The notes under the pieces were generated by a model. The model searched no databases. It was not told where the DNA came from and saw only the letters and a program-made list of their open reading frames with translations. This document shows, piece after piece, positions 1 to 42,390 of a stretch of DNA of 64,000 bases (positions within the stretch are counted from its first letter, which is position 1; the number at the start of each line of letters is the position of its first letter). The DNA is from Portunus trituberculatus (lineage: Eukaryota > Arthropoda > Malacostraca > Decapoda > Portunidae). Position numbers and translations under genes: made by a program. The stretch covers positions 11,349,317-11,413,316 of the forward strand of contig NC_059299.1 in NCBI RefSeq assembly GCF_017591435.1, given 5' to 3'.

Positions 1-175
1 CACAGAATATTGGAAAAGTGGAATGCATTAAATGAAGTTGTTGCAGCACATAATGTGCATAGCTTTAAAGAAAAATTGGAGAAGTGGAGATATGGAGACA
101 GGACACTATGAGTCCCACTCAAACCCTGTACAATACAACTAGGTAAATACAAAGTAAATACACACACACACACAC
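1..175 (+). mobile_element. 3' end of a CR1/jockey-like LINE with (AC)n tail
   Basis: The first ~110 bases translate as the C-terminus of a LINE reverse transcriptase (IDKW/WN...SFKEKLEKW...GDRTL pattern), matching the end of the longer copy at 2281-4055. The 3' end reads ACTAGGTAAATAC followed by AC repeats, directly against GGPS1 exon 6. Confidence 0.6.
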
Positions 176-6074
<5,899 letters not shown>

Positions 6075-7680
6075 CGCACACTGGGGTGGGGGAGGGAAAA
6101 CACGGAGAGGAAAAGGAGAGGAGAGAATTGTGCTGATGAGAGGAATGGTGCGTTATATGAAAGGACTATAAAAGCTAGAAAAGGAAGGACAGCATACAGT
6201 GAAGATAAGCGAAGGGGTGGTGTTGGTATTAGGGCAAGATGGGAAGAAAGGCAGAAATCAGAGACAGCAAGGAAGAGAAATCTGGCAACAGTCACAGGAC
6301 AGGATTACAGTAGACAGTCAGGTACAGACAGCCTGCAAGGAAGACAACACAACACAGTTATACAGGACAGTTAAAATAAACACTTCATTTAGATATATAG
6401 TACAACTATACATACATATATACAGTTGTTACTTGTGAGAGACATGTTAAAGGGGATGCATCATGGTGTTAAACACACAAACAATTTATGATAACAAACA
6501 TAACAGTTAAACTATATGAATGCAGTAACAAGGTGTAAATTCTGATACTATTTAGGAATTAAATTCATTCAAAGGCTACATTATTCATTCTGTCACTATA
6601 ATCCTCTATAAGTTATCTCAATTTCTTTATATATATGGTCCAAGGTGGATAGTCATATGGTCACTGCAGTACTATAAGGCAAAGCAACATGAACTTTCTC
6701 ATAAGTATGGTAGCTTCCCTAACTGACTTGTTGCTGGTGTTAGTATTTGACAGTACAACATTAATTAATTTTCCAGCTCCAGATATGAACTGTTTCTCAG
6801 ATGTTTAAAATATCCAATAAAGCTAAGAAACAAGAGCAGTACATCCAATGCAATTTGAAGTTTGTCTTCCTGTAAAAGAAGACACACCTCTTTTGTCTTG
6901 ACACATTCATAAAAAATAAAATAAAATACAGCAAGCAGTGGATGTTTTTACTTGGGTTAGAAACTGGTGCAATACTTACACTCTGTGAAAAAGAAACACT
7001 GATAATTATAATTTTTTTTTTTTTATTATTTTGATGATCATTGGTGGCTAGTATTTTGTTATTCTGGCATCTACTGTTTGAAGTATATGACGTGTATATT
7101 TGAGTCTCAATGTCACAGTCACGTGATGGTGTCGCGGCAAGGAACGCTGTGGTGGACTGTGACACCATGCTCTTGAAAGTTAATCACGGCATGGTTAAAT
7201 AGTAAAACAGTAAAAACGACGATAACAGCAAAAGTGCTACAAATACAAATAAAAATTAGCATCTGAGACAAAAAAAAAAAAACATCTTGCTTAGCTATTT
7301 TTTTATAGTATTCTCTAAAAGATAAGCAACACTATTGGTGTACCCTTCGAGACACTAATGTCCCAAGACACCCTATACTTAATATATCCCTCATTGATGA
7401 TGTCTCAGACTTACACCTGATGAACCATAATCATTATCAATAATTTGAAGGGATATAGAAGGCATAAGCGTGTTAGTCCAAGGCTTTCCATTTCGCCACA
7501 CCGCCCAGTCATTGGGAACCGCCCTCTACTGACACACTATTCTTTTTCCTTACGTAGTTTTTTTACTTCAACCTATTACCAAATCTGAAGCCTAGTGTAT
7601 GATACACCTTTAGTTCAAGGGATAGGCATCCAGCCACCTCTCTATAAGCTATGACGTCCAATAAATTCGCAAAAAAATTA
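6075..7680. other. GGPS1 5' flank, no gene recognised
   Basis: AT-rich sequence with short homopolymer runs and no conserved reading frame. It probably contains the first GGPS1 intron if transcription starts near 7.7 kb. Confidence 0.5.
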
Positions 7681-7775
7681 CCTCCTGCCTTGCGTCACGC
7701 GAGGTAAGGTGTAAACAAACCTTGTGCTGCAGCAGACGGTCTCGCGCTCGCGCTGCTCGCCACACTGCTGCGCTC
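7681..7775. promoter_or_regulatory. CpG-rich stretch, candidate GGPS1 promoter / 5' UTR exon
   Basis: This stretch is clearly richer in CpG than its surroundings (GCGTCACGCGAGG, CTCGCGCTCGCGCTGC). On the minus strand a donor-like GGAG|gtaatt at 7682 could end a non-coding first exon spliced to the acceptor just before the GGPS1 ATG. No TATA box was seen. Confidence 0.35.
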
Positions 7776-8011
7776 ATAAATAATTCTCAGAAACATATAT
7801 CATAGATTAATACATTTATGAAATCAATTATAACAATTTATCAAATATTTTGATTAATGGATATGATAACTTTGCTGGTTGAAATTAAAGTTGAAATGAC
7901 GATATATATTGTAAGTCGAGCTGGTCTCTGGCAATGAACATGTCGAGCGTTGCCGTTTGTCCCTTGCTACTGCCACCTGCTGGTGCTGGAGCTGGTGCAG
8001 CTGACAGTCTC

Positions 8012-8025
8012 GTTGTCATGGCTAC
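8012..8025 (+). promoter_or_regulatory. RFX X-box-like motif upstream of DNAI7
   Basis: GTTGTCATGGCTAC matches the ciliary-gene X-box consensus RYYVYYATRRNRAC at 13 of 14 positions; position 12 is T instead of A/G. It is 156 bp before the DNAI7 start codon, within the usual range for X-boxes of cilium genes. A GC-box-like GTGGGCGGG lies between it and the ATG (8108-8116). Confidence 0.55.
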
Positions 8026-8180
8026 AGGGACGCAGACAGGGCCTGAACACTTTGCCGCTAGTCCGGTGACTATTGCACTTTGCTCATTCATACAAACACG
8101 AATGTAAGTGGGCGGGTACACGCTGAGCTAGAGGACTGAAGGCAGAAGTGAAAACAAGTTGATTTGTGCCATTGTTCGTC

Positions 8181-31755
<23,575 letters not shown>

Positions 31756-32262
31756 GCTGGACGGTGCTACGTGCGTCCATATTGTGCACCATTGTCTGGT
31801 ACGTATGTGTGCCGAGCTGTAGTTGTCCTCACAGACGGTTAGAGGCAGTATACAGTGCTCGAACCTGACAGGAAGTGACGGATAACAGCTGGGTTATAAA
31901 GCCAAGAGCAGCAATCTTGGCCACTTCAGGATGCAGAGCGCCTAAGGTTGCTGTGCCAGATGTAACATGAACAAAGGCGATACTCGAAAGCGTCTATCAT
32001 TCATGATGTAGGGGGCGAGTGAGAATTGCTGGAGGGAACACAGGGTAGCAGTGTCGAGAGTATTACGAATAGTGCTAGGCGAGTGTCCACACACTCAGCC
32101 GACCAGGCTAGTTAGTAACCCTGTGATGAGGGAGAAGTCTGTCATGTTATGGATTTCATCTTTGCTACATCACCCTTATCTGTTCTTGATCTTACTGGCA
32201 ATGTGTACAGCATTTGGTCTTGTAATCAGTAGCGACAACGTTATATATACAGCTCTGCATGT

Positions 32263-32283
32263 AATAAATCTTCACTAATAAAC
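32263..32283 (+). terminator. Candidate DNAI7 poly(A) signals
   Basis: Two AATAAA hexamers at 32263-32268 and 32278-32283, about 510-530 bp after the DNAI7 stop codon, are the first good signals. They would give a 3' UTR of roughly 0.5 kb. Confidence 0.45.
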
Positions 32284-32375
32284 TGATTAGTAACTTAAAC
32301 CGGGAATGCAAATCAGCCTTTTCTTGTCTCCTTTCCTTCAGTATAAAACCTCATGTTGAGTAGGAAACTGTAGAG

Positions 32376-32928
32376 CAGGGGTTGGCATCCTATGGCTCGC
32401 GAGCCAGATATGGCTCTCTTGATTATTGCATACGGCTCGCAGATATAGCTGACATTTCTTAACACGACAAATAATGAATAATTCCTCTGTCATTTTAAAG
32501 TGTGTGCCGTTGGTGGGAGCGGAACACGTGGTTGAGCAGACTGGTAAAAACAGCTCTCTCCCGGCCTGTTTTGCTCCAAAGATTAAGCTAGGTAAACATG
32601 AGATGGTTACTCCTGAAAAACTAGTTGGCGCGTCCCCTACCGTTCTGCGTGGCTTCGCTATATAGATTCTAGCGAGACTGCGCAGAACAGTGGTAGTCGA
32701 TCAAATGAGTCATCTTGGTGACGGGTATTTAATTTATTATGGGTTAGCTTCAGTATAACGTAATTAAGAATAAATTCAGATAACTATTTATTTAAAGTTT
32801 TTGGTCTTACTTAAATAAGATGGACGCATTTAATTGTATTCAGTGTTAACAAATATTATGTGGTTCTCATGGAAATACGTTTAAAAATATTTGACTTTCA
32901 TGGCTCTCTCAACTCAAGAAAAACCCTG
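32376..32928. mobile_element. hAT-type non-autonomous element, 553 bp, with 8-bp target-site duplication
   Basis: Left end CAGGGGTTGGCATCCTATGG; right end, reverse-complemented, CAGGGTTTTTCTTGAG. Both have GGCTC/GAGCC motifs inside. Flanks CTGTAGAG (32368-32375) and CTGTAGCG (32929-32936) match at 7 of 8 bases. No intact transposase frame. Confidence 0.75.
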
Positions 32929-32936
32929 CTGTAGCG

Positions 32937-34900
32937 GCACCGTACCAGGCAGGCTCTTCATTTTCTTTTTGGTAACGTTGCGGGAGGTACTCTGGACTCC
33001 CGTCTTCAGATAAAGTTCATAAAAAAAAAATCTCGACCTGATGGAGGATACAAATGCATGAGTCATTTGCAAACCGTTGCTGTGCAATTGTTAACACCAA
33101 TAAACGAACGGATACAACGGGTTTGTATGGGGAAGGCCCGTTCGTTGGTAAAGAACAATATATCAACGTTCATGCTAAACCAGCAGTGTGCTTCGAAACA
33201 ATAGAATTGACTGTGCTGCCACAGCTTGGCTCTGCGTATCCAGTGTTCCTGCAATGGGCTTGGGAAGTGTTGCAGGTCTGGAGCACCTTACATACATCAT
33301 GCTGTACACCTGTAGCTAGTACTTAGTGTATATGTAATCTTGATATCATTACAAAAGGGGATCGTATTTTCTTCAAATGCCTTTTGTTTCCTTCAGTGTT
33401 TAGGGTGGAGATTTTATTCCCATAGTATTTCTCGTGAGTTTTTTACAATCTGACCAAGTTTCATAACCAATCTCCATTAAATAATATTCGCATGATTTGT
33501 TTTTAGATAGAACAAAAAATAGAAAAAAAAATACAAAAGCCATTTATGTTTTCCCTTCTTGGGTGATGCTATAACAAAATCTGTGAAGGAAATCCTTCAC
33601 TGAACGAAGAAAGTGAGAAAGGTAAGCCTGACAACTGAGCCATTTTTTCTTCGTAAAGAGAGAGAGAGAGAAACGGAACAATTTTTCAGATTTTCCTCCG
33701 TTTTTTACGTTTTGCTTGAACATCACGTTTGCAAAATAGGAAAGTGGTTGTTGAGGAACTGTAGTTGTTGTTTGCATGAAGTGTTGAAAGTTCCATGCTC
33801 TGAGAAAGAGCAACTTGTTTTGAAGTAGTGTGCATATCGAGGTATTAGTTTAGTGTTCCCTGTAACATTCTCTTTCTGAATTATGCCAAGCTGACAGAAA
33901 ACATTCAGTTGTGGAATTATTTTATGAATAACATTTCTATTTTAACTTCATTTGATAAAAAAAAAAAAAAAATATTCGCTACTGTTATTCGAACATGAAT
34001 GGGGATTTGGATAGGGAAGGACATGGGGCTGATATCTATGTATGGCTAGTTATAATGCATTCTGAAGGGCATAAAATAATATAAGAAAAAAAAAAAGCAA
34101 AATAGACCAAACCAAGAGCCAAGAGTCTTACTTTAATCTACTCCATCGGCTGTGTGACTGCTTCGTCTGTTTTTTGGGGTACTAAAGATGCGCGATGCAG
34201 TCAATGTAGTGCGGGACAGCGGTGAGAGCCGTGGGGTGACATTGTTGCCGGTTGGTAAGGTGTCTAGCCTGTATGTGCCTATTCATCTTCCCATTCATAT
34301 ATTTTACCGTCTGCTCCAGTGATTTACATTGATATATTAGAAAATGTTGCATGATTTATCGAAAACTATATTTCATCAATTATGACTGAACGAATGTGGG
34401 TTAAATAAGCTTTATAGTTTGTTAAACGGGAAAGGGACAAAGGGTGCTGGGAAATAAGTAACGGGGCTCATGAGGGAAGAACAGTACGGTAGCTATAACA
34501 CACACGGGGGATAATTCTAATTCCGATGTTTGCATTTTTTTCTTTTTCGGACACAGTTTTAAAGTACTGTGAAGTGTGCTTGCATGTTTAGAGTATATGT
34601 TGTCACCGTGTGATCGAGATCGGAATTATTTCAAACTCTTACTCAACGCTAACTGCCATTACCGTCAGTGACTGTGAGTGAGGCGCACACTTTGCTGTGT
34701 GTTGGGACGATAGGAGTGAGCGTAGGCAAGGCCTCGTAGTATAATTAAAAATGTAAGGGAAAGAATTACAGACTAACAAAGAAGAAAAGAATGAAAAGGT
34801 TATCCCATCAACATATTAATTTTTCTCATTAAAGATGAACACAAATAACATTAAAGGAAAATATGATATTTTTCTTTTTGTTTTATACAAATAACAATTT
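32937..34900. other. Intergenic, no gene recognised
   Basis: AT-rich sequence with poly(A) runs and a short GA run near 33,656. The open frames are short and show no family motif. Confidence 0.5.
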
Positions 34901-35040
34901 TGATAATAAAGAAAATACATTATATTTTCATAATTGATATTTTTCATAGCTTTATGAGCTTAGTATTTTTCTTAGTAAGTACATGTATAGATATATGTAT
35001 TTACAATCAGAATAATTTTTGCTTTTATTTTATATTTGTT

Positions 35041-35063
35041 GTGTGTGTGTGTGTGTGTATAAA

Positions 35064-35161
<98 letters not shown>

Positions 35162-35310
35162 GTTTGGGTGTGCATCTGTATTTGTTTAGTACAATGAATG
35201 TCAATAGAAGGTAAAAAAAAAAAAAAAAAAATGCAGAGAAGGCAGGAGCTCCATCACTGGGACCTACCATGACATCCATCTGCAGTTCATTGTGGGTGAT
35301 GAGGCTAAGT

Positions 35311-35362
<52 letters not shown>
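35041..35362. repeat. (GT)n, (AT)n and (AC)n cluster
   Basis: GT 35041-35059, AT 35071-35158, a poly(A) run near 35213, then AC 35313-35360. Confidence 0.92.
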
Positions 35363-35623
35363 TAATTCGTTATTCTGTTTTGTTCATGTTGTTAATATAC
35401 CCTACTTCAATATAGTTAAATTGTCTCCAGTCTAATAGGCAAATGTGTGTGTGCGCGCGTGCGTGCGTACGTGCGTGCGTGTGTGTCTCACCTAGCAATC
35501 GAGAAATTCAGATACATGAACGATATTCTCATATTAAGAAAACAAGATGAAACTGGTAGCATTTCCTGAATTATAAACAACTGTTCCTCATCCTCGTCCT
35601 GTCGGAAGAGAGGCGGTGGTAAC

Positions 35624-35672
<49 letters not shown>

Positions 35673-35842
35673 TTTGTCACCTCACCTCATCAGCCAGTCA
35701 CAATACAGTTCATGGTAGCAGCTGCCGGACGAAGTATTCATATATAGTTTTATTCTCTTAGAAATTAATATATAGACAATTTTGCATCTCGTAAGTGAAG
35801 TGACAAAACACACACACGCACACTCACTCACTCACTCACTCA

Positions 35843-35874
<32 letters not shown>
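35624..35874. repeat. (AG)n and (CACT)n(TC)n cluster
   Basis: AG run 35624-35668; CACT tetramers then TC run 35817-35874. Confidence 0.9.
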
Positions 35875-35881
<7 letters not shown>

Positions 35882-36303
35882 CCACAGGAGTAGGAATAGG
35901 AATAATTGGTTATAATTCAGGAAATACAACCAATTTTACCTTGTTTTCTTACTATGACCGTATCATTCATGTATATCAATTTCTTGTTTACCGTTATTGC
36001 TGGGTGGTGAATGCGATAACCGAGTTGATATATCCTGTTCACAGCTTTTCCTTTGAATGAGATGCAGTTTGCTACAAATGCATGACTGAAAGGTATAATG
36101 CGTATGGTAATTTGTTATCAGTTCATCGGAAGTGTGGCATTAAGGATTTGAAGGCATTGAAGTATGAATCCTCGAACTTACGTTTCGAACCAATGGCAGG
36201 CTTCAGTTCAACACATCTTCACTAGTTTAGCAGACGCTGTGGCGAAGAACTGGTGAGTGGACGTTTTTATCATACTTCTCTAATGTCTAGTGTGTTGAAA
36301 GGC

Positions 36304-36306
<3 letters not shown>

Positions 36307-36357
<51 letters not shown>
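36307..36357. repeat. (GA)n microsatellite
   Basis: About 51 bp. The open frame through it is compositional. Confidence 0.9.
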
Positions 36358-36359
<2 letters not shown>

Positions 36360-37154
36360 GGTGTACATGCGGTCGCGTGGTGTATTTGCTCCTGCTGGTT
36401 CAGTGGTGAGGAGTAAGGAGCGAGAAGGACCAAGTGTGTGTAAAGGACCGAGGCTGCCAGTGTTAAGCTACCTCTTGGCAGCATGTGGCTGGGGCGTCAG
36501 CAGGCACTTACTTACTACTTGCAGGCATCCACACACCCTGGGCTTTTACTGCCTTCTGTGTACTGATAATGTTATAGTACAGAAGGGAATGTTGGAGTTA
36601 CGTCATCCACCTTCAGACGCTAAATTAGAGAATATATTAATAAACAGATGAACAGAAAACCAATGCAATGTGCAAATAAGTGGACAAAATTCAAAATGAT
36701 CGCCATGACGTGGTGTAAAGTCCGGTAAAGTGAAATATCTATTTTTCCGTTACGAATTTCGCGACAATAAGTAACATGCGGCGCAGCAGCTCCAGGGTAA
36801 ACATGCGAACCATTGTCATGCCTGCTATTTTTGCTCTTTATTTATTTATTTATTTTTCTCTTAGGGAGCAGATTTAAATTAAGACAAATTGTGCGTGCCT
36901 GCCATGAGTCATAACATTTTTTTGCAGATTTGTATTAATTTTCAGTTATTACATTTACATTTGCCGGCATTTGCGAGCACATCCCTCAGGTGGCCCTGCC
37001 GCGTGTCGGCAGCCTTCCGCTAGGAATGCTCAAACGGTTCGCTTAAAATTCCACCGGTTGTTTAAAATCGAGAAAAGTGATCACGCGAAGGATTCGTTGT
37101 AAACGTTGAAATATGTAGTGAAGTCAAATGGTCTTACGAAGTAAGCAAATTCAT

Positions 37155-38390
<1,236 letters not shown>

Positions 38391-38610
38391 ATGATGTAGC
38401 TTTGTGTCCATGGTGTGTTGATTGCTTTGTGTGGTGTGCTATGGTTGTGATGTGGCAGATGTGTTGCTGGTTATGGTGAGACTGGGTATTGTGTAGTAAG
38501 ATGTGCGGCATGATGTAGCTTTGTGTCCATGGTGTGTTGGTTGCTCTGTGTGGTGTACTATGGTTGTGATGTGGCAGATGTGTTGCTGGGTATTATGTGG
38601 TGTGGGTTGT
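38391..38610 (+). repeat. Tandem duplication, ~119-bp unit
   Basis: ATGATGTAGCTTTGTGTCCA starts at 38391 and again at 38510. Both are followed by TGGTTGTGATGTGGCAGATG. The surrounding 400 bp is TG-rich and probably older copies of the same unit. Confidence 0.75.
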
Positions 38611-38689
38611 TGTGTAGAAAACAAATAAACCATGTCTTCTTTCAGCCAGAATAATAACTCACTCCAAACAACGAATCTTCCTTCTCTTC

Positions 38690-39600
38690 ACTAAACTATT
38701 CCTATTTTACTTTCACTTCCACATACAACAGCAAAATAACTTCATCTTCCGTCTCCCCCCCTCCCCCCCCGGAAATTAAGCCTTATGTCAACTAGAACGG
38801 TAACCTAACCATACCTACCTTGCTTCCCTTTACCTCCCTTTCAGTACCAAGACGCGTTTCCATATTCATTCTGCTTACTATCTGGTCATTTTATACAAGT
38901 TCAGAAACTTGCTTGGAGATTGAAATAGTGAAGACTTTGGCCATTAATCTTTTGACCTCCATAGACCCTTCCTAATGTAAGTAAAATCGTTTAATCATAC
39001 CAAAAAAAAAAAAGATAAAAATGCGTCTTAGTACTGAAGGGGTTAAGCCATTCCTTTCTTACCTTCACTCCCAGATACAACAGCAAAATAACTTAAATTC
39101 TTCCCTCCCCCTTCCTCCCCCTTCCTCCTTCCCCCGCGAAAAGAAAAATCTTCCATTAACCAGAACGTTAACACAACCAAACCTACCTACCTTCCCTTTA
39201 AACCACCTCCCCTCCTTACCTTCACTCCCAGACGCAACAGCAGAAGACCCAAAGGCTTTCCTAAAACAACGCAAATCTGCCCCAACCCCCAAAAAAATCC
39301 CCCAAAAACGTAGCTTCTTTCAGCCTGAATAGTAACACACACAACCAAACCAACCTAACTTCACTTTAACTTCTGACTTTCTCTCACTGACCTCCCCTCA
39401 CTGCCTCCTCCAGTACACACACACACACAAAAAAAAAAAAATAAATAAAAGAAATAAATGAAAATAAATAAGAAAACAAGAAACCGTACCTTCTTCTCCC
39501 AAGCAGATCACAGTAACCAAACCTTCCTTTTCCATTAAACCCTCCTTCCTTACCTCCTCCCAGATACAGCAGCAAAACAGACCTCGCTATGCTGGGGAAC
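38690..39600 (+). repeat. Degenerate four-copy module with CCCAGATACAACAGCAAAA
   Basis: Near 38,715, 39,070, 39,228 and 39,558 a TTACCTTCACTCCCAG-like pyrimidine end is followed by (A/G)CA(A/G)CAGCA(A/G)AA. AACCAGAACG(T/G)TAAC.C and CCTACCTTCCCTT sequences lie between copies. It looks like a repeated intron-end plus exon-start segment whose last copy opens the helicase exon. Confidence 0.45.
38834..39046 (-). mobile_element. TTAA-flanked MITE (piggyBac-like), copy 2
   Basis: CCCTTTCAGTACCAAGACGC at the left and GTACTGAAGGGGTTAA at the right, with shared core TTTGGCCATTAATC. The left TTAA is lost. Confidence 0.7.
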
Positions 39601-39768
39601 CATTGAATCTTCCGTGGCAAGAGCTATCATAGAGCAGGGCGTACAGGCAGGGTGAAGGCCAGGGAGGTGTTGCATCTCTACTCCTCTAAGGTGCACCGTG
39701 CTGTGAGTGACTTCCCTGTTCCTGAGACCATGAAGGTTCCACTCACGCATGTTGTTCTTCAGTGCAAG
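39564..39768 (+). pseudogene. DExH-box helicase exon (TDRD9/spindle-E-like), frameshifted
   Basis: Codons 39628-39768 read HRAGRTGRVKAREVLHLYSS then VPETMKVPLTHVVLQCK. This is helicase motif VI (QRAGRTGR) followed by the PE..r.PL..vvL..K segment of DExH RNA helicases; the spacing best recalls the piRNA-pathway helicases TDRD9/spindle-E. A strong acceptor (cctcctcccag) at 39563 and donor AAG|gtgagg at 39769 bracket it. The motif VI frame meets a TGA upstream, while another frame gives GEPLNLPWQELS before a stop, so a frameshift near 39,625 is needed. No other helicase exon was found nearby. It could be a decayed copy, an assembly indel, or one exon of a dispersed gene. Confidence 0.5.
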
Positions 39769-39833
39769 GTGAGGCGGTGGGTGTGGTGAGGGGGGGGAGG
39801 GATTGCTGGGGAAGATGTAGTGTTATGTACAGG

Positions 39834-40200
<367 letters not shown>

Positions 40201-40719
40201 GATGACCGTAAAATGTGTACAGCATAATCTTCTTTCTCCATCATTTTCCCACAGGTTACATGTGCTTCTTGATAGATACGTGTGATGTATGAGGCAGTGA
40301 AATGTTGTGATAATTGCTCGTTTAATGAATACTGAGGTTTTGCCGGCAGCGAGTGTTGTTTTGACTGGGAATCGGCAACTTATTGTATAGAAATTTTAAT
40401 GTAGAAAAAAAGAAAGAAAAAGTGATTTTGATTTTAGTTGCTTGTTCTTGATCTTTCCCTGACAAGTCACCGTGGGACGAGCGTCGCGTCGCCAGTCTTG
40501 CCCAAAATGTAAAACCATATGGCGTGTTCCAGTCTCAAAGTATGTGAATAAGAAATGAGTTCAGACTTTTCGGAATACCTCAAAGGGTCATTATTAAAGG
40601 TGTGCTGGGGACAAGGACATGGTGGACGTGATTCCCGTTTTCTTTAAGGATAGAAATGAGACACGCATTCTGTGTACGTTAAGAAAAGAGTATATTTCCA
40701 CGTATCAGTATATACATAG

Positions 40720-40979
40720 ATGACGGCGGCTACACAAAAGGGCTACAAGACGCCGCCAGGAGGCCACGGCGCGCATTCTGCAGGGCCCACAAGTCCCGTC
40801 AGCAGCAACAGCAACAGCAGCAGCAGCAGCAGGCCGACGGGGACACAGCCGGGCAAAGCCGTGGCAATTAACCGTAAAAAAGAAACTAAAAGTATAAAAC
40901 TGACCCGCCATGAGAGGAACAAACGGTTGCTAAAGGTACTACGAAATGAAACACTTAACCCGTCATTTGAGGAGAAAGG
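40720..40979 (+). CDS. Unrecognised candidate first coding exon (Ser-rich then basic)
   Basis: I do not recognise this protein. From ATG 40720 the frame gives MTAATQKGYKTPPGGHG, a Ser/Asn run, then KETKSIKLTRHERNKRLLKV and NETLNPSFEEK. It ends at AAAG|gtagat (40980). The second half is charged and non-repetitive, unlike the compositional frames around it. The next in-phase candidate exon is 41176-41218, with acceptor attccttttag and donor AC|gtaaga. A third is 42446-42476, with acceptor ttcgttacag and donor GGGAG|gtcagc. All three phases fit, but no homology supports them. An in-frame TAG just before the ATG means the exon starts there or at that point by splicing. Confidence 0.3.
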
Positions 40980-41528
40980 TAGATGATACACGTGCTTAAA
41001 GTACTACCCCCTCATCCCCCACCCCCACAAAAAGATGCACTGTCGCACTCCCTCCCCACCAAAACGCGCCACGCATGTCTCCCGCGGCCCGCACGTGCTG
41101 ACGCCGCGCCTCCGTGTAGCCTCGGGAACAAGACATAACCTTAACAGTCTAATAATAACTTTGATTCCTTTTAGGGACACGACAACAGCTGGAGAGGGGA
41201 AGATACACCGGGAGAACGTAAGAATGGAGACCAGCGCCGTCGTGCCATGGCGTGCCATGGCGTGAGCGGAGCTGTCATCACCACAGGGTCTCACCGCCAG
41301 CAAAACCACCAACACCAACACCACAGTCCTCCCACCCTCATCCCACACACCTGTACCACCTTCAGACTTCGATCTATGTAAAGAATATTGTCTCCTGCGT
41401 AAAGTTCTTAATGAGCGTTGACATAAAGAGTATAGAATCATGAACTTTTTAACATGTACTTTATTTGACATTGCAGACACCTTGGAATTCACTACGGCGA
41501 GGGTTACTCGCTAAACACCATTAACAAT

Positions 41529-41529
<1 letters not shown>

Positions 41530-41571
<42 letters not shown>

Positions 41572-41591
41572 ACCACCACCACCACCACCAC
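41530..41591. repeat. (CGC)n(CAC)n trinucleotide repeat
   Basis: About 37 bp of CCG units passing into CCA units. A G/C-rich repeat is unusual in this AT-leaning window. Confidence 0.9.
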
Positions 41592-41664
41592 TCCATGAAC
41601 TTATTTTCGGTATCATTTCATCTCGTCGCTCGCAATCTCAAATTCAAGGCGATATTTTCCCATG

Positions 41665-41668
<4 letters not shown>

Positions 41669-41737
<69 letters not shown>
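41669..41737. repeat. (AG)n microsatellite
   Basis: About 69 bp pure AG. Confidence 0.92.
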
Positions 41738-41739
<2 letters not shown>

Positions 41740-41839
41740 CGTTGTATTGTTGAAAGGAAGCAATTCTTTAACTAAGCATCATCTTGAATTGGTCTTCTTA
41801 AATCTTTATGGGAATTTGGCAGATTTGACACTCCCTACT

Positions 41840-42390
41840 GAGAAGGATCTGCGGGCGTGTGTTGCTGAGGAGGAGAAAGAAAACAGGAACAAAAGTCTAA
41901 GTAGGAAGAGGAGCCGAAGACAAAGAGGAGGAGGAAGAGAAAGGAACACGAATATCATAAGAACAGGTGTATAAAAAACGAAGAAGAGGAGTAGTCTGAA
42001 AACGAAAAAAAAAAAAAGAGGTGAACAAAACTAAAAGAAAGAGGAGTAGAAAAACGAAGAAGGATCAGGAAGGGAAGACTGAACAACAGGAAGAGGAGCA
42101 GAGAATAGAAGGGAGAAAGAAGAAAAGAGACCAGTAAGAGGAGGAGAGCACAAGACGAACAGCAAGAAAAAGAACAGAAAGAAGGGAGAAAAATAAGAAA
42201 AAAGAGTAAGGATCAGGAAGAGAAGGAAAAGCACAAGACTGAACAGCAGGAAGAGGAAAAGAGAGAAGAAACAGTAAGTACAGGTGGAAGAAAGGACATT
42301 GCTAGAGGAAGGAAAAAGAGGATAGGAAGAGGAGGAAGGAAAAAGAGGATAGGAAGAAGAGAAAGTGAAGATAGGGACAAATGTGGCTGA
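41840..42390. repeat. Purine-rich tract
   Basis: About 550 bp dominated by GAAGAGGA-like words on the plus strand. Long Ser/Phe/Leu frames on the minus strand are its shadow. Confidence 0.6.

Noticed and set aside
7885..8121. Minus-strand 78-codon frame with Ala/Pro run between GGPS1 and DNAI7
   Set aside because: No homology, no splice signals, and it overlaps the X-box region of the opposite gene. Most likely chance in a G+C-richer promoter.
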